A stretch of 64,000 nucleotides of DNA, from the NCBI RefSeq assembly GCF_900141935.1, contig NZ_FQYX01000006.1:62001-126000 (forward strand), written 5' to 3'. The position numbers and the translations under genes are program-made. Positions within the stretch are counted from its first letter, which is position 1. Each line of letters begins with the position of its first letter. The stretch comes from Arenibacter nanhaiticus. GTDB lineage: Bacteria > Bacteroidota > Bacteroidia > Flavobacteriales > Flavobacteriaceae. Positions 18,784-27,585 of the stretch are shown in pieces. The notes below the pieces were generated by a model, which was not told the DNA's origin, did not search any database, and was given only the letters and a program-made list of their open reading frames with translations.

Positions 18784-18842
18784 ATGTAATTCGCATAGCT
18801 GAATTCGTATTTGCGACCAGTTTTTTATCGTACTTGTTTCAA
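18784..18842 (+). repeat. Dispersed repeat, copy B
   Basis: Matches 10542-10577 at 34 of 36 bases, with weaker similarity beyond (TCGTACTTGTTTCA against TCATGCTCATTTCA). It lies about 30 nt upstream of the decarboxylase start, in a 282-nt spacer that otherwise shows nothing recognisable. Confidence 0.6.
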
Positions 18843-19034
18843 ATAGCTAAGGTAATTCATCGGCTTGTTGGTTGCAATAATGTTTTATAGGTTCGCTTTT
18901 GATACCCAATTTTATGAGCTTACGATCAAAAAGATGATGGGGGTTAGGGAACTTGTAATTATATTTCCTTATAAATTAAACAATTCGAAGCGGTTTCGTT
19001 AAATTTATGTCTTATAATTCAAATATCGTATAAA

Positions 19035-21080
19035 ATGAAATTAAAGAATGTTTTTGGTTGTTTCCTAATACTCGCTGCTTTAGGGGCTTGTAAGGAAAAA
19101 GCAGTAGCGCCAGAGCCCGTTGTAGAGAAAGAAATGGGGTTTGAATATATGGTAGATCAATTCGCCGATATAAAGGTTTTAAGGTACCAAATTCCAGGAT
19201 TTGATGAATTGACATTGAAAGAGAAAAAGATGGTTTATTATTTAACCCAAGCGGGTTTGGCTGGGCGAGATATGATATGGGACCAGAATTACCGTCATAA
19301 CTTGGAAATTAGAGCAGCTTTAGAAAATATATATACCCAGTATTCCGGGGATAAAACTACCGAAGATTGGAAAGCGTTTGAGGAATATTTGAAAAGAGTT
19401 TGGTTTTCGAACGGTATTCATCACCACTATTCTAACGATAAGATAAAACCTGAGTTTTCATCAGATTTTTTAAACTTTTTGTTGGCCGAGACCGATACAG
19501 AACTGAAAGGTGAGGCCTTTGAGGTAATTTTTAATGATAAGGACAATAAAAAGGTCAACAAGAAAAAGGGCGTTGATAATATAGCTTCCTCGGTAGTGAA
19601 TTTTTATGATCCTACAATTACAGATGCTGAGGTGGAAGCCTTTTATAAAAAAGCTTATAAAGGACCAAAAAATGCCCCTGTAGAAGCTGGATTGAATTCT
19701 AAATTAGTCCGTGAAAATGGTAAAATTGTAGAAAAGGTTTGGAAATCTGGCGGACTGTATGGAAGTGCCATTGATGAAGTTATCAAATGGTTGGAAAAGG
19801 CCAAGGAAGTAGCAGAAAATGAAGAACAAGGAAAAGCTTTGGGACTTTTAATCGAATATTATAAAACTGGAAGTTTAGATACCTGGGACGAATATTGTAT
19901 TGCTTGGGTAACCTCGACCTCTGGAAATATAGATTGGATCAATGGTTTTATAGAAGTTTACAACGACCCAAAGGGCTATCGCGGATCTTATGAGTCTATT
20001 GTTCAGATCAAAGACTTTGAAATGTCTAGACAAATGGCCGTTTTGTCCGAAAATGCTCAGTGGTTCGAAGACAACACTCCTTTAATGGAGGAGCACAAAA
20101 AAGCCAAGGTGGTTGGAGTGTCTTATAAAACGGTGAATGTGGCCGGAGAATCTGGAGATGCTTCACCGAGCACCCCAATAGGGATTAACCTACCTAACAA
20201 CAACTGGATCAGACAGCAGCACGGTAGCAAATCGGTTTCCTTAGGAAATATTATCAATGCTTATAACCATGCTGGTGGTAGCGGATTATTAAATGAATTT
20301 GCCAATGATGCCGAAGAAATCGAATTAGAGGAGCAGTATGGCGAAATAGCCGATAAACTACACACAGCCTTGCACGAAGTAATCGGCCATGCTTCCGGAC
20401 AAATTAACGAAGGAATAGGTCAGCCAAAAGAAACCCTTAAGAATTACGCTTCCACCATGGAAGAGGGTAGGGCAGATTTAATTGGGCTGTATTACCTGAT
20501 GGATCCTAAATTACAAGAGCTCGGTTTGGTAGATGACTGGAGAAAAGTTGGAAAAGCTGCTTATGACGGGTATATTAGAAATGGATTAATGACACAGTTA
20601 GTGCGTATTAATCTAGGAGATGATATTGAAGAAGACCATATGGTCAATAGACAATGGGTTTCTGCATGGGCTTTTGAAAAAGGTCAGGCAGATAAGGTGA
20701 TTGAGAAAATCACTCGCGATGGCAAGACCTATTACAATATCAATGATTATGATAAACTACGTGAAATTTTTGGACAGTTGTTGCGTGAAACCCAGCGTAT
20801 AAAGTCTGAAGGCGATTTTAAAGCTGCACAAGATTTGGTAGAAGGCTACGGTGTAAAAGTAGATCAAACCATACATGCCGAGGTGTTGGAACGAAACGCA
20901 CAATTTAGTTCGGCTCCATATAGCGGTTTTGTAAATCCAGTATTGGTGGCAGAAACCGATGAGGCAGGAGAAATAACCGATGTAAAGGTTACCCAGCCAA
21001 AGAGCTTTGAAGGTCAAATGTTGGAGTATGCTAAACAGTATAATTTTTTAGGGCAAGGAACATTGGAACTTGTTCAATAA
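19035..21080 (+). CDS. Dipeptidyl-peptidase III-like metallopeptidase (M49), lipoprotein
   Basis: 681 aa with a lipoprotein signal (LGAC, Cys19). The M49 zinc motif HEXXGH is HEVIGH (447-452), followed by EEGRADL (476-482), which carries the third ligand Glu. The long helical N-terminal half fits DPP III. The family removes dipeptides from peptide N-termini; here the enzyme should sit on a periplasm-facing membrane. Start ATG at 19035 gives the signal peptide directly. It stands alone between a divergent and a convergent gene. Confidence 0.88.
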   Translation: MKLKNVFGCFLILAALGACKEKAVAPEPVVEKEMGFEYMVDQFADIKVLRYQIPGFDELTLKEKKMVYYLTQAGLAGRDMIWDQNYRHNLEIRAALENIYTQYSGDKTTEDWKAFEEYLKRVWFSNGIHHHYSNDKIKPEFSSDFLNFLLAETDTELKGEAFEVIFNDKDNKKVNKKKGVDNIASSVVNFYDPTITDAEVEAFYKKAYKGPKNAPVEAGLNSKLVRENGKIVEKVWKSGGLYGSAIDEVIKWLEKAKEVAENEEQGKALGLLIEYYKTGSLDTWDEYCIAWVTSTSGNIDWINGFIEVYNDPKGYRGSYESIVQIKDFEMSRQMAVLSENAQWFEDNTPLMEEHKKAKVVGVSYKTVNVAGESGDASPSTPIGINLPNNNWIRQQHGSKSVSLGNIINAYNHAGGSGLLNEFANDAEEIELEEQYGEIADKLHTALHEVIGHASGQINEGIGQPKETLKNYASTMEEGRADLIGLYYLMDPKLQELGLVDDWRKVGKAAYDGYIRNGLMTQLVRINLGDDIEEDHMVNRQWVSAWAFEKGQADKVIEKITRDGKTYYNINDYDKLREIFGQLLRETQRIKSEGDFKAAQDLVEGYGVKVDQTIHAEVLERNAQFSSAPYSGFVNPVLVAETDEAGEITDVKVTQPKSFEGQMLEYAKQYNFLGQGTLELVQ

Positions 21081-21133
21081 CTGAGCATTCTTATACCATC
21101 CGAACTAGGAATTGATTTCTGGTTGTAAATAAT

Positions 21134-21161
21134 AAAACCGCTCCCAAAAGGAGCGGTTTTT
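21134..21161. terminator. Bidirectional terminator
   Basis: An 11-bp perfect stem (AAAACCGCTCC with its complement) and a 5-nt loop, with A and T runs on its two sides, between two convergent genes. Confidence 0.85.
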
Positions 21162-21193
21162 CATTACTGCTTTATTACAAAGCGCTACCTGAA

Positions 21194-23005
21194 TTAGTCA
21201 AAGGTATATCCGTTATCTGCAGCTACTTTATCGGCAATTTGTGTACGTAAGGCTACTACATTAGGTTGATTGGTATATTTTGTAAAACGTTTGAGCCCCA
21301 TAAGCATCATTCGCTGCTCATCGCCTTCGGCAAAGGAAACAATGGCTTCCTTACCTTTTTGGATTACGATGTCAACAGCTGTGTACAAATATAATTTTGA
21401 CATAGCTATTTGGGTTGCCTGATGGTCTTCCCCAAACCGTTTTGCATTTTTCTCTGTTCGTAAGATGGCAGATTCGGCCATGTAAATTTCAATTAATATA
21501 TCGGAGGCAGATAACATTAACTGTTGGTGATTTTCCAATTCCGGCCCAAATTTTTGGACAGCACTACCAGCTACCATCAGGAATACTTTCTTGAGTCTTG
21601 CCAAAATATCTTTTTCTTCAGAAAACAACTCCGAATAGTCGGGAACATCAAAAGAGGGGATACCCATTAATTCATCGGCAACTTTCATAGCTGGCCCCAG
21701 AAGGTCTACATGGCCTTTCATAGCTTTTTTAACCAGCATTCCAACGGCCAACATACGGTTTATCTCGTTGGTGCCTTCATAAATCCTAGCAATACGGGCA
21801 TCTCTCCAAGCCGACTCCATAGGCGTATCAGCGGAGAATCCCATCCCGCCAAAAATTTGAATCCCTTCATCGGTGGTGCTTTGAACATCTTCGGAAACGG
21901 CCACCTTAAGGATAGAACACTCAATAGCGTATTCTTCCACTCCTTTTAATTCTGCTTCCTGATGCGAATTACCTTCGGCTTCCCGTATAGCAATCCTATC
22001 TTCAATATTTTTTGCGGCCCTATAGCTAGCCGATTCGTCTGCATAACAATTGGTAGCCATATTGGCAATTTTGGCCTTAATAGCACCAAAATTTATTATC
22101 GGTGTTTTAAACTGAACACGTTCATTGGCATATTTGGTAGCTTCTGTTATTACCCTTCTTTGTGCTTCCAAACAAGCAGCCGCTAATTTTATACGGCCGA
22201 CATTTAATGCATTCATGGCTATTTTAAATCCGTTGCCACGGGTAGAAAGCATATTTTCTACAGGCACCTTGGTGTCATTAAAAAATACCTGTCGAGTCGA
22301 TGAAGAATGTATGCCCAGTTTCTTTTCTTCCTCCCCCATACTGATCCCATTACTAGGGTCGTTTTCTACAATAAAACCGGTGATGTTTTTATCGTCTTCT
22401 ATACGGGCAAATACAATAAACACATTACAGAATCCAGCATTGGAAATCCACATTTTCTGACCTGTAATATTGTAGTATTTACCATCCTCGGTTAAGACCG
22501 CCTTTGTTTTTCCGGAATTGGCATCGGAGCCTGCTCCTGGTTCGGTAAGACAATAGGCCCCAAACCATTCGCCAGAGGCTAATCTGGGCACATATTTATT
22601 CTTTTGATCCTCTGTGCCATAAAGGGTAATAGGCATGGTTCCTATACCCGTATGAGCGCCAAAGGCCGTACTAAAAGAACCACTGGCCCCAGAAATGTAG
22701 TCGCATACTAACATGGTAGAAACAAATCCCATTCCCATACCACCGTAAGATTCGGGAACAGCGACGCTTAACAAACCTAGTTCCCCTGCTTTGCGCATGG
22801 TTTCCTCGGTAAAGGCATAATCCTTTTTTTCAAAACGTTCCCAATGTGCCCAAAGTTCTCGATCTACAAACTCTTTGGTGCTTTCGCGCATCATTTTTTG
22901 CTCTTCCGATAAATCTTCAAGCGTAAAAATATCTTCACATTTGGTCTCTTTTACAAGGAACTGTCCGCCCCTTAGTATGTCTTTGTTTGTTGTTTCTGTG
23001 CTCAT
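21194..23005 (-). CDS. fadE: Acyl-CoA dehydrogenase (FadE-like)
   Basis: 603 aa. FAD-dependent acyl-CoA dehydrogenase for the first step of beta-oxidation. Seen: CLTEPGAGSDA (N-terminal domain, substrate/FAD), KMWISNAGF, the helical domain with RVQFKTPI, and IFGGMGFS followed by RIYEGTNEINR with the usual catalytic Glu. About 200 residues longer than short-chain enzymes, with an extra C-terminal domain, like Bacillus FadE. Last gene of the marR-fadN-fadA-fadE block; 210 nt separate it from fadA, and a possible own promoter lies at 23096-23103. Confidence 0.9.
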   Translation of the reverse strand: MSTETTNKDILRGGQFLVKETKCEDIFTLEDLSEEQKMMRESTKEFVDRELWAHWERFEKKDYAFTEETMRKAGELGLLSVAVPESYGGMGMGFVSTMLVCDYISGASGSFSTAFGAHTGIGTMPITLYGTEDQKNKYVPRLASGEWFGAYCLTEPGAGSDANSGKTKAVLTEDGKYYNITGQKMWISNAGFCNVFIVFARIEDDKNITGFIVENDPSNGISMGEEEKKLGIHSSSTRQVFFNDTKVPVENMLSTRGNGFKIAMNALNVGRIKLAAACLEAQRRVITEATKYANERVQFKTPIINFGAIKAKIANMATNCYADESASYRAAKNIEDRIAIREAEGNSHQEAELKGVEEYAIECSILKVAVSEDVQSTTDEGIQIFGGMGFSADTPMESAWRDARIARIYEGTNEINRMLAVGMLVKKAMKGHVDLLGPAMKVADELMGIPSFDVPDYSELFSEEKDILARLKKVFLMVAGSAVQKFGPELENHQQLMLSASDILIEIYMAESAILRTEKNAKRFGEDHQATQIAMSKLYLYTAVDIVIQKGKEAIVSFAEGDEQRMMLMGLKRFTKYTNQPNVVALRTQIADKVAADNGYTFD

Positions 23006-23095
23006 AATGTTTTTTAATTAAGAAAAAATAAAATGGAGTAGCATATAATTAGGGGGCTTATTCTGATGGTCCTAGGATATTTCGATGCCATTTTA

Positions 23096-23103
23096 CAAAT
23101 TTA
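23096..23103 (-). promoter_or_regulatory. Possible -7 element for fadE
   Basis: The minus strand reads TAAATTTG, a perfect match to TAnnTTTG, about 90 nt before the start at 23005. There is no clear -33 TTTG. Confidence 0.35.
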
Positions 23104-23215
23104 AAGTTCAGTTTGTTTTGGGTAAGAAAGGAATCAAGACCTTATCGTATCGGCGGTGCTGCTTCAGCATATTACTGCCCCTAAGGTTTTTCTTCCTTGT
23201 CTTATCGTATGGTTA

Positions 23216-24406
23216 TTATTGTAGGAATTCAAATATTCCGGCGGCACCTTGTCCTGTTCCGACGCACATAGTGACCATTCCGTATTTACCTTTCATGTTT
23301 CTCTTTCGCATTTCATCGAATAATTGAACCGAAAGTTTTGCTCCTGTACATCCTAATGGATGTCCTAAAGCAATAGCTCCTCCATTGACATTGACGATAT
23401 CGGGATTAAGTTTTAATTCTCTGATCACTGCCAAGGATTGGGAAGCAAAAGCCTCGTTTAACTCTATTAATTCAATATCCTCTTGTTTTAAGCCCGCCAA
23501 TCTCAAGGCTTTTGGAACAGCTTTTACAGGACCTATTCCCATAATGCGTGGTTCTACCCCGGCGGCGGCATAGTTCACCAATCTTGCAATTGGCTCTAGG
23601 TTTAATTCCTTTACCATAGCCTCGCTCATGACCATCACAAAGGCTGCACCATCGCTCATTTGAGATGAGTTTCCTGCGGTTACACTGCCCCCGGCGGCAA
23701 ATACTGGGCGTAAGCCTGCCAAAGCCTCCTTATTGGTGCCTTTTCTTGGCCCCTCATCTTTGGTTACCGTATATTTTCTTGTGGCTTTTTTACCGTTTTC
23801 ATCGATGTAAACTTGTTCTACATCTATGGGGACAATTTGGTCCTGAAAGCGGTTTTCGGCCTGGGCCTTTAAAGCTTTCATATGGGAGTTATAAGCAAAC
23901 TCATCCTGGTCTTCACGGGATACTTTAAACTGATTGGCAACGGCTTCGGCAGTGTTGCCCATTCCCCAATAGTAATCTTCATGGCCAGACTTTACCAAGT
24001 CGTAATTAAGTTCGGTTTTATATCCTGTCATTGGCACCGCACTCATGCTTTCTGCACCTCCAGCAATAATACAATCGGCCATGCCGGACTGTATTTTTGC
24101 AGTGGCAATGGCAATGGTTTCTACACCCGAGGAGCAAAATCTATTGACGGTAACCCCAGGGACATCAACAATATCGAGCCCCATTAAGGAGATCAACCGT
24201 GCCATATTTAAGCCCTGGGAGCCTTCGGGCATAGCATTACCAACAATAACATCGTCTATACGGGTCTTGTCTAGTTGCGGTAATTCCTTCATCATATATT
24301 CGATGGTTTCCGCGGCCAATTCATCGGTTCTTTTAAAACGGAATACCCCTTTGGGAGCCTTTCCTACTGCTGTTCTATATGCTTTTACTATATATGCTGT
24401 TTTCAT
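23216..24406 (-). CDS. fadA: Acetyl-CoA C-acyltransferase (thiolase)
   Basis: 396 aa. Catalytic Cys91 in VNRFCSSG; His in ALGHPLGCTG (about 350) and the second Cys in MCVGTGQGAAG (about 382), all as in thiolase I. It cleaves 3-ketoacyl-CoA to acetyl-CoA in beta-oxidation. It lies between fadE and the fadN-like gene on the same strand, 166 nt after fadN. Confidence 0.92.
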   Translation of the reverse strand: MKTAYIVKAYRTAVGKAPKGVFRFKRTDELAAETIEYMMKELPQLDKTRIDDVIVGNAMPEGSQGLNMARLISLMGLDIVDVPGVTVNRFCSSGVETIAIATAKIQSGMADCIIAGGAESMSAVPMTGYKTELNYDLVKSGHEDYYWGMGNTAEAVANQFKVSREDQDEFAYNSHMKALKAQAENRFQDQIVPIDVEQVYIDENGKKATRKYTVTKDEGPRKGTNKEALAGLRPVFAAGGSVTAGNSSQMSDGAAFVMVMSEAMVKELNLEPIARLVNYAAAGVEPRIMGIGPVKAVPKALRLAGLKQEDIELIELNEAFASQSLAVIRELKLNPDIVNVNGGAIALGHPLGCTGAKLSVQLFDEMRKRNMKGKYGMVTMCVGTGQGAAGIFEFLQ

Positions 24407-24572
24407 GTTGTATTATTATTGAGTATTAAGGGGTTAGTCTTTAAAAATGAGTCTTTTGAATGCAATGCATAAGTCAATTCTTGGTGGTACTATATCTTTT
24501 TTAAACTTCACCTTTATGTCTTGTTTTCAAAGTACTCATTACTTGGTACTAACGAGGGGGTACTTTCGTAGT

Positions 24573-26981
24573 TTAGTTACGGAGTGGTTTTCCTGTTTTT
24601 AACATATGCTGGATGCGCTCCAAGGTTTTTCTTTCCGTACATAGAGAAAGGAAGGCCTCTCGTTCCAAGTCCAATAAATATTGTTCGCTGACCAGTGAAG
24701 GTTCGGACAAATCTCCACCTGCCATCACATAGGCCAATTTATTGGCTATTTTATGGTCGTGGGCACTAATGTAGTTACTGTCTTGCATAGCATCGGTTCC
24801 TACCATGAACATTCCCAAGGCTTGTTTTCCCAATACTTTTATATCTGTTCTCTTAATCGGTTGAGTGTATCCAGATTCCGCCATAATTTTAGCATAGGCT
24901 TTGGCTGTTGCTATTTGTCGGTCCTTATTGACTACCACAATATCTTTTCCTTTTTGTAATATCCCTAGGTCAAAGGCTTCATAGGCCGATGTCGATACCT
25001 TAGCCATTCCTATGGTCAGGAAATACTCCTGAAGGACATTCAGCTCTACGTCGTTCTTTTTAAAGGTGTCCTGGGCACGAAGGGCCATTTCTTTAGACCC
25101 TCCTCCGCCGGGAATTACTCCAACACCAAATTCTACCAGGCCGATATAAGTTTCTGCAGCGGCAACAACCATGTCGGCATGTAGGGATAGTTCACAGCCC
25201 CCACCTAGTGTCATTCCATGCGGTGCGGCAATGGTTGGGATTGCGGAATAGCGCATCCTCATCATAGTATCCTGGAACATTTTAATGGCCATGTTTAGCT
25301 CATCGTATTCTTGTTCTACGGCCATCATAAATATCATACCAATATTAGCGCCCACAGAGAAATTTGGAGCCTGATTACCAACGACCAAGCCTTGGAAATC
25401 TTTTTCGGCTATATCAATCGCCTTGTTCAGTCCGGCTAATACATCGCCACCAATGGTGTTCATTTTTGATTGGAATTCTACATTTAAAATGCCATCGCCT
25501 AGGTCTTCTATCACTACACCGCTATTTTTAAAAACCTCCTTGGTTTTGCGAATGTTGTCTAAAATGATAAACGCATCTTGGCCAGGGATTTTTTGGGCCG
25601 ATTTCTTTTCAATATCGTAACAATAGCTAGCGCCTTCTTTTACGGAGTAGAAAGTGTTGGCCCCCGAAGCTGCCATTTCTCCTACCCATGGCGCAGGAGT
25701 CAATCCTTCTGCCTCGATCAAATCCAATCCGGCTTGTACACCTATGGCATCCCAGATTTGAAAAGGACCGTGTTCCCATCCAAAACCAGCTTTCATAGCA
25801 TCATCAATCTTGTAAATTTCATCGGTAATTTCTGGAATCCTGTGCGAAACATAGGCAAATAAAGCAGCAAAACTCTTTCGGTAAAATTCCCCGGCCTTGT
25901 CTTTTCCAGCAACCAATACTTTAAAACGGTCTACAACCTTATCGATGGTTTTGGTCAGTTCTAAGGTGGCAAAACTTGCTCTTTTATTGTCTCGGTATTC
26001 TAGGGTATTTAGATCTAGGGTTTGTATCTGGCTAGAACCATCCTTGTTTTTTATCTTTTTGTAAAAACCTTGGCCAGTTTTACTTCCCAGCCATTTGTTT
26101 TCTATCATGGAGTTGATGAAACCTGGCAGTTTAAACAATTCGTGGCGTTCGTCCTTGGTACAATTCTCATAAATGCCATTGGCAACATGTACCAGTGTGT
26201 CTAATCCAACTACATCTACAGTGCGAAAAGTAGCCGATTTAGGGCGTCCTATGACCGGTCCGGTAAGTTTGTCCACTTCTTCTACGGTAAGTTTCATATC
26301 ATTGACCATATGAAACAGGCTTTGAATGCTAAAAATACCGATCCTATTACCTATAAAAGCAGGGGTGTCTTTGGCAATTACCGAAGTTTTACCCAAGAAT
26401 TGTTCTCCGTAACCGTTCAGGAATTTTAATACTTCCGGCGATGTTTTTGGACCAGGAATTATCTCAAATAGTTTTAAATAACGTGCTGGATTAAAAAAGT
26501 GGGTTCCACAGAAATGTTTTTGGAAATCATCACTGCGGCCTTCGCTCATAAACTTAATCGGAATTCCGGAGGTATTGGACGTAATTAAAGTGCCTGGTTT
26601 TCGGTATTTTTCCAAGTTCTCGAACACCATTTTTTTGATATCCAATCGCTCTACTACTACCTCAATGATCCAATCTACTTGCCCTACCTTAGCAATATCG
26701 TCCTCCAAATTCCCTGTGGTGATTCGTTCGGAAAATTTTTGGTGGTAAATAGGAGAGGGTTTAGATTTAAGTGCCGTAACCAAAGAATCGTTTACAAGCC
26801 TATTGCGGACAAGGGTGTCTTGTAATGTAAGTCCCTTTGCTTTTTCGGCATCAGTGAGTTCCCTTGGTACGATATCTAATAGTAATACTTCTACGCCAAT
26901 ATTGGCAAAGTGACATGCAATACCACTGCCCATAATTCCAGAGCCTATGACCGCTACTTTTTTAATGTGTTTGTTCATCAA
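24573..26981 (-). CDS. fadN: 3-Hydroxyacyl-CoA dehydrogenase/enoyl-CoA hydratase fusion (FadN type)
   Basis: 802 aa. Domain order is dehydrogenase first: NAD site AVIGSGIMGSGIA (10-22), 3HCDH domains to about 310, then a crotonase domain (about 490-700) with MTLGGGCELSLHAD and EFGVGVIPGGGG. This order is that of Bacillus FadN and opposite to E. coli FadB. It does the hydration and oxidation steps of beta-oxidation. It starts 21 nt after the marR stop, so they are cotranscribed. The start could also be the second Met. Confidence 0.9.
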   Translation of the reverse strand: MMNKHIKKVAVIGSGIMGSGIACHFANIGVEVLLLDIVPRELTDAEKAKGLTLQDTLVRNRLVNDSLVTALKSKPSPIYHQKFSERITTGNLEDDIAKVGQVDWIIEVVVERLDIKKMVFENLEKYRKPGTLITSNTSGIPIKFMSEGRSDDFQKHFCGTHFFNPARYLKLFEIIPGPKTSPEVLKFLNGYGEQFLGKTSVIAKDTPAFIGNRIGIFSIQSLFHMVNDMKLTVEEVDKLTGPVIGRPKSATFRTVDVVGLDTLVHVANGIYENCTKDERHELFKLPGFINSMIENKWLGSKTGQGFYKKIKNKDGSSQIQTLDLNTLEYRDNKRASFATLELTKTIDKVVDRFKVLVAGKDKAGEFYRKSFAALFAYVSHRIPEITDEIYKIDDAMKAGFGWEHGPFQIWDAIGVQAGLDLIEAEGLTPAPWVGEMAASGANTFYSVKEGASYCYDIEKKSAQKIPGQDAFIILDNIRKTKEVFKNSGVVIEDLGDGILNVEFQSKMNTIGGDVLAGLNKAIDIAEKDFQGLVVGNQAPNFSVGANIGMIFMMAVEQEYDELNMAIKMFQDTMMRMRYSAIPTIAAPHGMTLGGGCELSLHADMVVAAAETYIGLVEFGVGVIPGGGGSKEMALRAQDTFKKNDVELNVLQEYFLTIGMAKVSTSAYEAFDLGILQKGKDIVVVNKDRQIATAKAYAKIMAESGYTQPIKRTDIKVLGKQALGMFMVGTDAMQDSNYISAHDHKIANKLAYVMAGGDLSEPSLVSEQYLLDLEREAFLSLCTERKTLERIQHMLKTGKPLRN

Positions 26982-27002
26982 TAAAATCGAATTAATTAGT
27001 TT

Positions 27003-27443
27003 TTAATCTTTTTTATAAATTTTCTTTTCAGCAATTAATCTGTTGATAGCCTCTGTAACCTCAAAAAAAGCGTTCAATTTTTCAACCGATACTTCTTTTC
27101 TTACTACCTCGTTAAACCGTAATACTACATCCTTTGAAATTTTTCTTTTTTCTAATCCCAATGGAGTTAGGTGTATAAGCACACCTCTTCCGTCACACGG
27201 ATTAGGTTTTCGTTCTATAAAACCTTTTTCTTCCATACTTTTTAAAATTCGGGAAAGGCTAGTGGCCTCCATACCCATTTTGGGGCCTAAAGAGGTAGAG
27301 GGGGTGCCTGTCTTGGCATCAATACTTAAGAGGGTAAAACCTATGGCCATAGAAGTATCAAAGTTTTTAGCTTCTTCATTGTACATTTTTGTGACCGTTT
27401 GCCATGTTGTTCTCAAGGCATAGTCTATGGTAAATTCTTTCAT
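27003..27443 (-). CDS. MarR-family regulator of the beta-oxidation operon
   Basis: 146 aa winged-helix protein. The recognition region includes LGPKMGMEATSLSRILKSME, followed by the wing IERKPNPCDGRGVLIHLT. First gene of the fad block, 21 nt before fadN. A perfect 18-bp palindrome lies 37 nt upstream in its own promoter, suggesting autorepression and control of the whole operon, probably relieved by an acyl-CoA (inference by analogy with FadR-type control). Confidence 0.9.
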   Translation of the reverse strand: MKEFTIDYALRTTWQTVTKMYNEEAKNFDTSMAIGFTLLSIDAKTGTPSTSLGPKMGMEATSLSRILKSMEEKGFIERKPNPCDGRGVLIHLTPLGLEKRKISKDVVLRFNEVVRKEVSVEKLNAFFEVTEAINRLIAEKKIYKKD

Positions 27444-27463
27444 GTAATCAGTAACGCTTGTCT

Positions 27464-27497
27464 CAAAGATAGAAAATTATATTATGCATGCATAATA
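27464..27497 (-). promoter_or_regulatory. marR-fad operon promoter and MarR operator
   Basis: The minus strand carries TATCTTTG (27464-27471), a perfect -7 match, about 20 nt before the marR start. Where a -33 box would lie there is instead TATTATGCATGCATAATA (27480-27497), an 18-bp perfect palindrome of the size MarR dimers bind. Binding there should block the polymerase. Confidence 0.65.
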
Positions 27498-27531
27498 AAT
27501 GTGTTAAATTATCGTAAGGTAAAGCACAAAA

Positions 27532-27564
27532 AAAAACAGCTTTCAAATTTTGAAAGCTGTTTTT
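27532..27564 (-). terminator. Terminator of the acyl-CoA ligase gene
   Basis: A long stem around AAAAACAGCTTTCAAA with its complement is followed on the minus strand by a run of T, 22 nt past the ligase stop. It separates the ligase from marR. Confidence 0.85.
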
Positions 27565-27585
27565 AAGTGTTTTGTTTACTGTTCT

